Shown: piece by piece, positions 6,585 through 7,047 of the stretch
How the letters are laid out: each line of letters opens with the position of its first letter
Numbering within the stretch: the first letter of the stretch is position 1
Origin: Acidobacteriota bacterium
GTDB lineage: Bacteria; Acidobacteriota; Thermoanaerobaculia; Multivoradales; JAHEKO01
Assembly: GCA_029861655.1 (NCBI GenBank)
Contig: JAOTZA010000168.1
Coordinates: 1-7,047, forward strand
Direction: 5' to 3'
Length of the DNA stretch: 7,047 nt
Notes under the pieces: model-generated
Told to the model about the DNA's origin: nothing
The model's input: the letters and a program-made list of their open reading frames with translations, nothing else
The model's database searches: none
Program-made: the position numbers and the translations under genes

Positions 6585-6796
6585 TTTCCGAAGAACCCCA
6601 ATACAGTCTGATAGACCTTGATGATCACCATGTCCGAGACCCACAGGAAGAACGCGAAAACGATGCTTGCCACGATCACCACGATGGTGGTCGAAACCAC
6701 CTCGGCGCGCGACGGAAAGGTCACCTTTGTCATCTCCGACCGGGTCTCGGAGAAGAACCGGGTCATGCGTTTCCAGCTCTCGGCGATCGACATCAC
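6581..6796 (-). CDS. secE: Preprotein translocase subunit SecE
   Basis: Small essential clamp of the SecYEG channel in the inner membrane. It has 70-71 residues, typical of the short single-span form. The amphipathic N-terminal part contains RMTRFFSETRSEMTKVTFPSRAEV, the conserved cytoplasmic helix with the usual E-(M)-KVTWP-like motif (here KVTFPS). One membrane span follows (TTIVVIVASIVFAFFLWVSDMVI). The start is ambiguous by one codon: GTG at 6794-6796 is followed at once by ATG at 6791-6793. AAGGA lies 10 nt before the GTG and 13 nt before the ATG, slightly favouring GTG, while codon preference favours ATG. It lies 28 nt after the tRNA CCA end and overlaps nusG by 4 nt. The stop is TGA. 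Confidence 0.95.
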   Translation of the reverse strand: MMSIAESWKRMTRFFSETRSEMTKVTFPSRAEVVSTTIVVIVASIVFAFFLWVSDMVIIKVYQTVLGFFGK

Positions 6797-6824
6797 TACT
6801 CTTGGTTCCTTTTGTTCGCTTAAC

Positions 6825-6901
6825 TGGCAGGCCAGGAGGGATTCGAACCCCCAACATTCGGTTTTGGAGACCGACGCTCTACCAATTGGAGCTACTGGCC
6901 T
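6825..6901 (-). tRNA. trnW: tRNA-Trp (anticodon CCA), with encoded CCA end
   Basis: All arms fold: acceptor AGGCCAG/CTGGCCT (7 bp), D stem GCTC/GAGC, anticodon stem TCGGT/ACCGA with loop CTCCAAA (anticodon CCA at 6867-6865), and T stem GGGGG/CCCTC (one G-U) with loop TTCGAAT. The discriminator is G and CCA is encoded at 6827-6825. The mature body without CCA is 6828-6901. The D loop, CAATTGGTA, is one base longer than in E. coli tRNA-Trp and puts a C where A14 is usual. The gene sits directly against the tuf stop codon and 28 nt before secE, so it should be cut out of a shared transcript. Confidence 0.97.
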
Positions 6902-7047
6902 CTATTCGAGGATCTCCGTCACAGTACCGGCGCCGACCGTGCGGCCGCCTTCGCGGATCGCAAACCGAACGCCCTTCTCCATCGCGATCGGGGCGATCAA
7001 CTCGACCGAAAGCGTCACGTTGTCCCCCGGCATCACCATCTCCGTGC
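6902..7047 (-). CDS. tuf: Elongation factor Tu, C-terminal end (5' part outside window)
   Basis: EF-Tu delivers aminoacyl-tRNA to the ribosome as a GTP complex. Only the last 47 residues and the stop are present, beginning TEMVMPGDNVTLSVEL and ending RFAIREGGRTVGAGTVTEILE, the conserved end of domain 3 (the GRTVGAGVV-type motif in a variant with T). The TAG stop occupies 6902-6904 and its last base touches the first base of tRNA-Trp, so there is no intergenic base. The start and the domains carrying the GTPase motifs lie beyond the window edge. Confidence 0.96.
   Translation of the reverse strand, partial: TEMVMPGDNVTLSVELIAPIAMEKGVRFAIREGGRTVGAGTVTEILE

Noticed and set aside
6585..6857. Long N-terminal extension of NusG
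   Set aside because: It runs through secE and part of the tRNA in another frame; the ATGA-coupled start gives the normal NusG length.
1..7047. CRISPR array, phage genes, insertion sequence or other accessory system
   Set aside because: No repeat-spacer pattern, transposase or integrase is present; the gene content is wholly conserved core machinery.

Overview
The window is a core informational gene cluster lying entirely on the minus strand. In transcription order (high to low coordinates) it reads tuf (3' end only), tRNA-Trp(CCA), secE, nusG, rplK, rplA, rplJ, rplL, rpoB (3' end cut by the window). This is the classic bacterial tuf-trnW-secE-nusG-rplKAJL-rpoBC order, so the region is chromosomal and vertically inherited, with no sign of mobile DNA. 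Large plus-strand open frames here are high-GC shadows of the minus-strand genes.

The organism is a GC-rich bacterium. RpoB carries a roughly 60-residue insert with four paired cysteine motifs, built like two tandem zinc ribbons, near its N-terminus. From memory I associate this kind of insert, and flanking phrases such as RMRPGDPPTLESA and YDFSRVGRFKFNIKL, with Acidobacteriota. That placement is an inference I could not check.

Layout: EF-Tu ends in a TAG stop whose last base touches the first base of tRNA-Trp (6902/6901). secE follows after 28 nt and overlaps nusG by 4 nt (ATGA). nusG and rplK are 13 nt apart, and rplK overlaps rplA by 8 nt (ATGCCTAG). A 277-nt non-coding stretch (4581-4857) then precedes rplJ; it is the expected place for an L10-type autoregulatory leader. 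It is bracketed by a 23-nt inverted repeat with one mismatch, with one arm on the rplA stop codon and the other holding the rplJ ribosome-binding site. rplJ and rplL are 55 nt apart, and rplL and rpoB are separated by a structured 166-nt spacer.

Functionally the cluster joins translation elongation (EF-Tu, tRNA-Trp, the L11/L1 region and the L10-L7/L12 stalk that recruits EF-Tu and EF-G), protein export (SecE), and transcription with its coupling to translation (NusG, RpoB). I see no convincing promoter or intrinsic terminator, so read-through transcription with control by RNA structure between genes seems most likely.

The main points for a second look are the inverted repeat around the rplJ leader, the cysteine-rich RpoB insert, the zero-gap tuf/tRNA-Trp junction, and the use of TAG stops in five of the seven complete gene ends, with no TAA.
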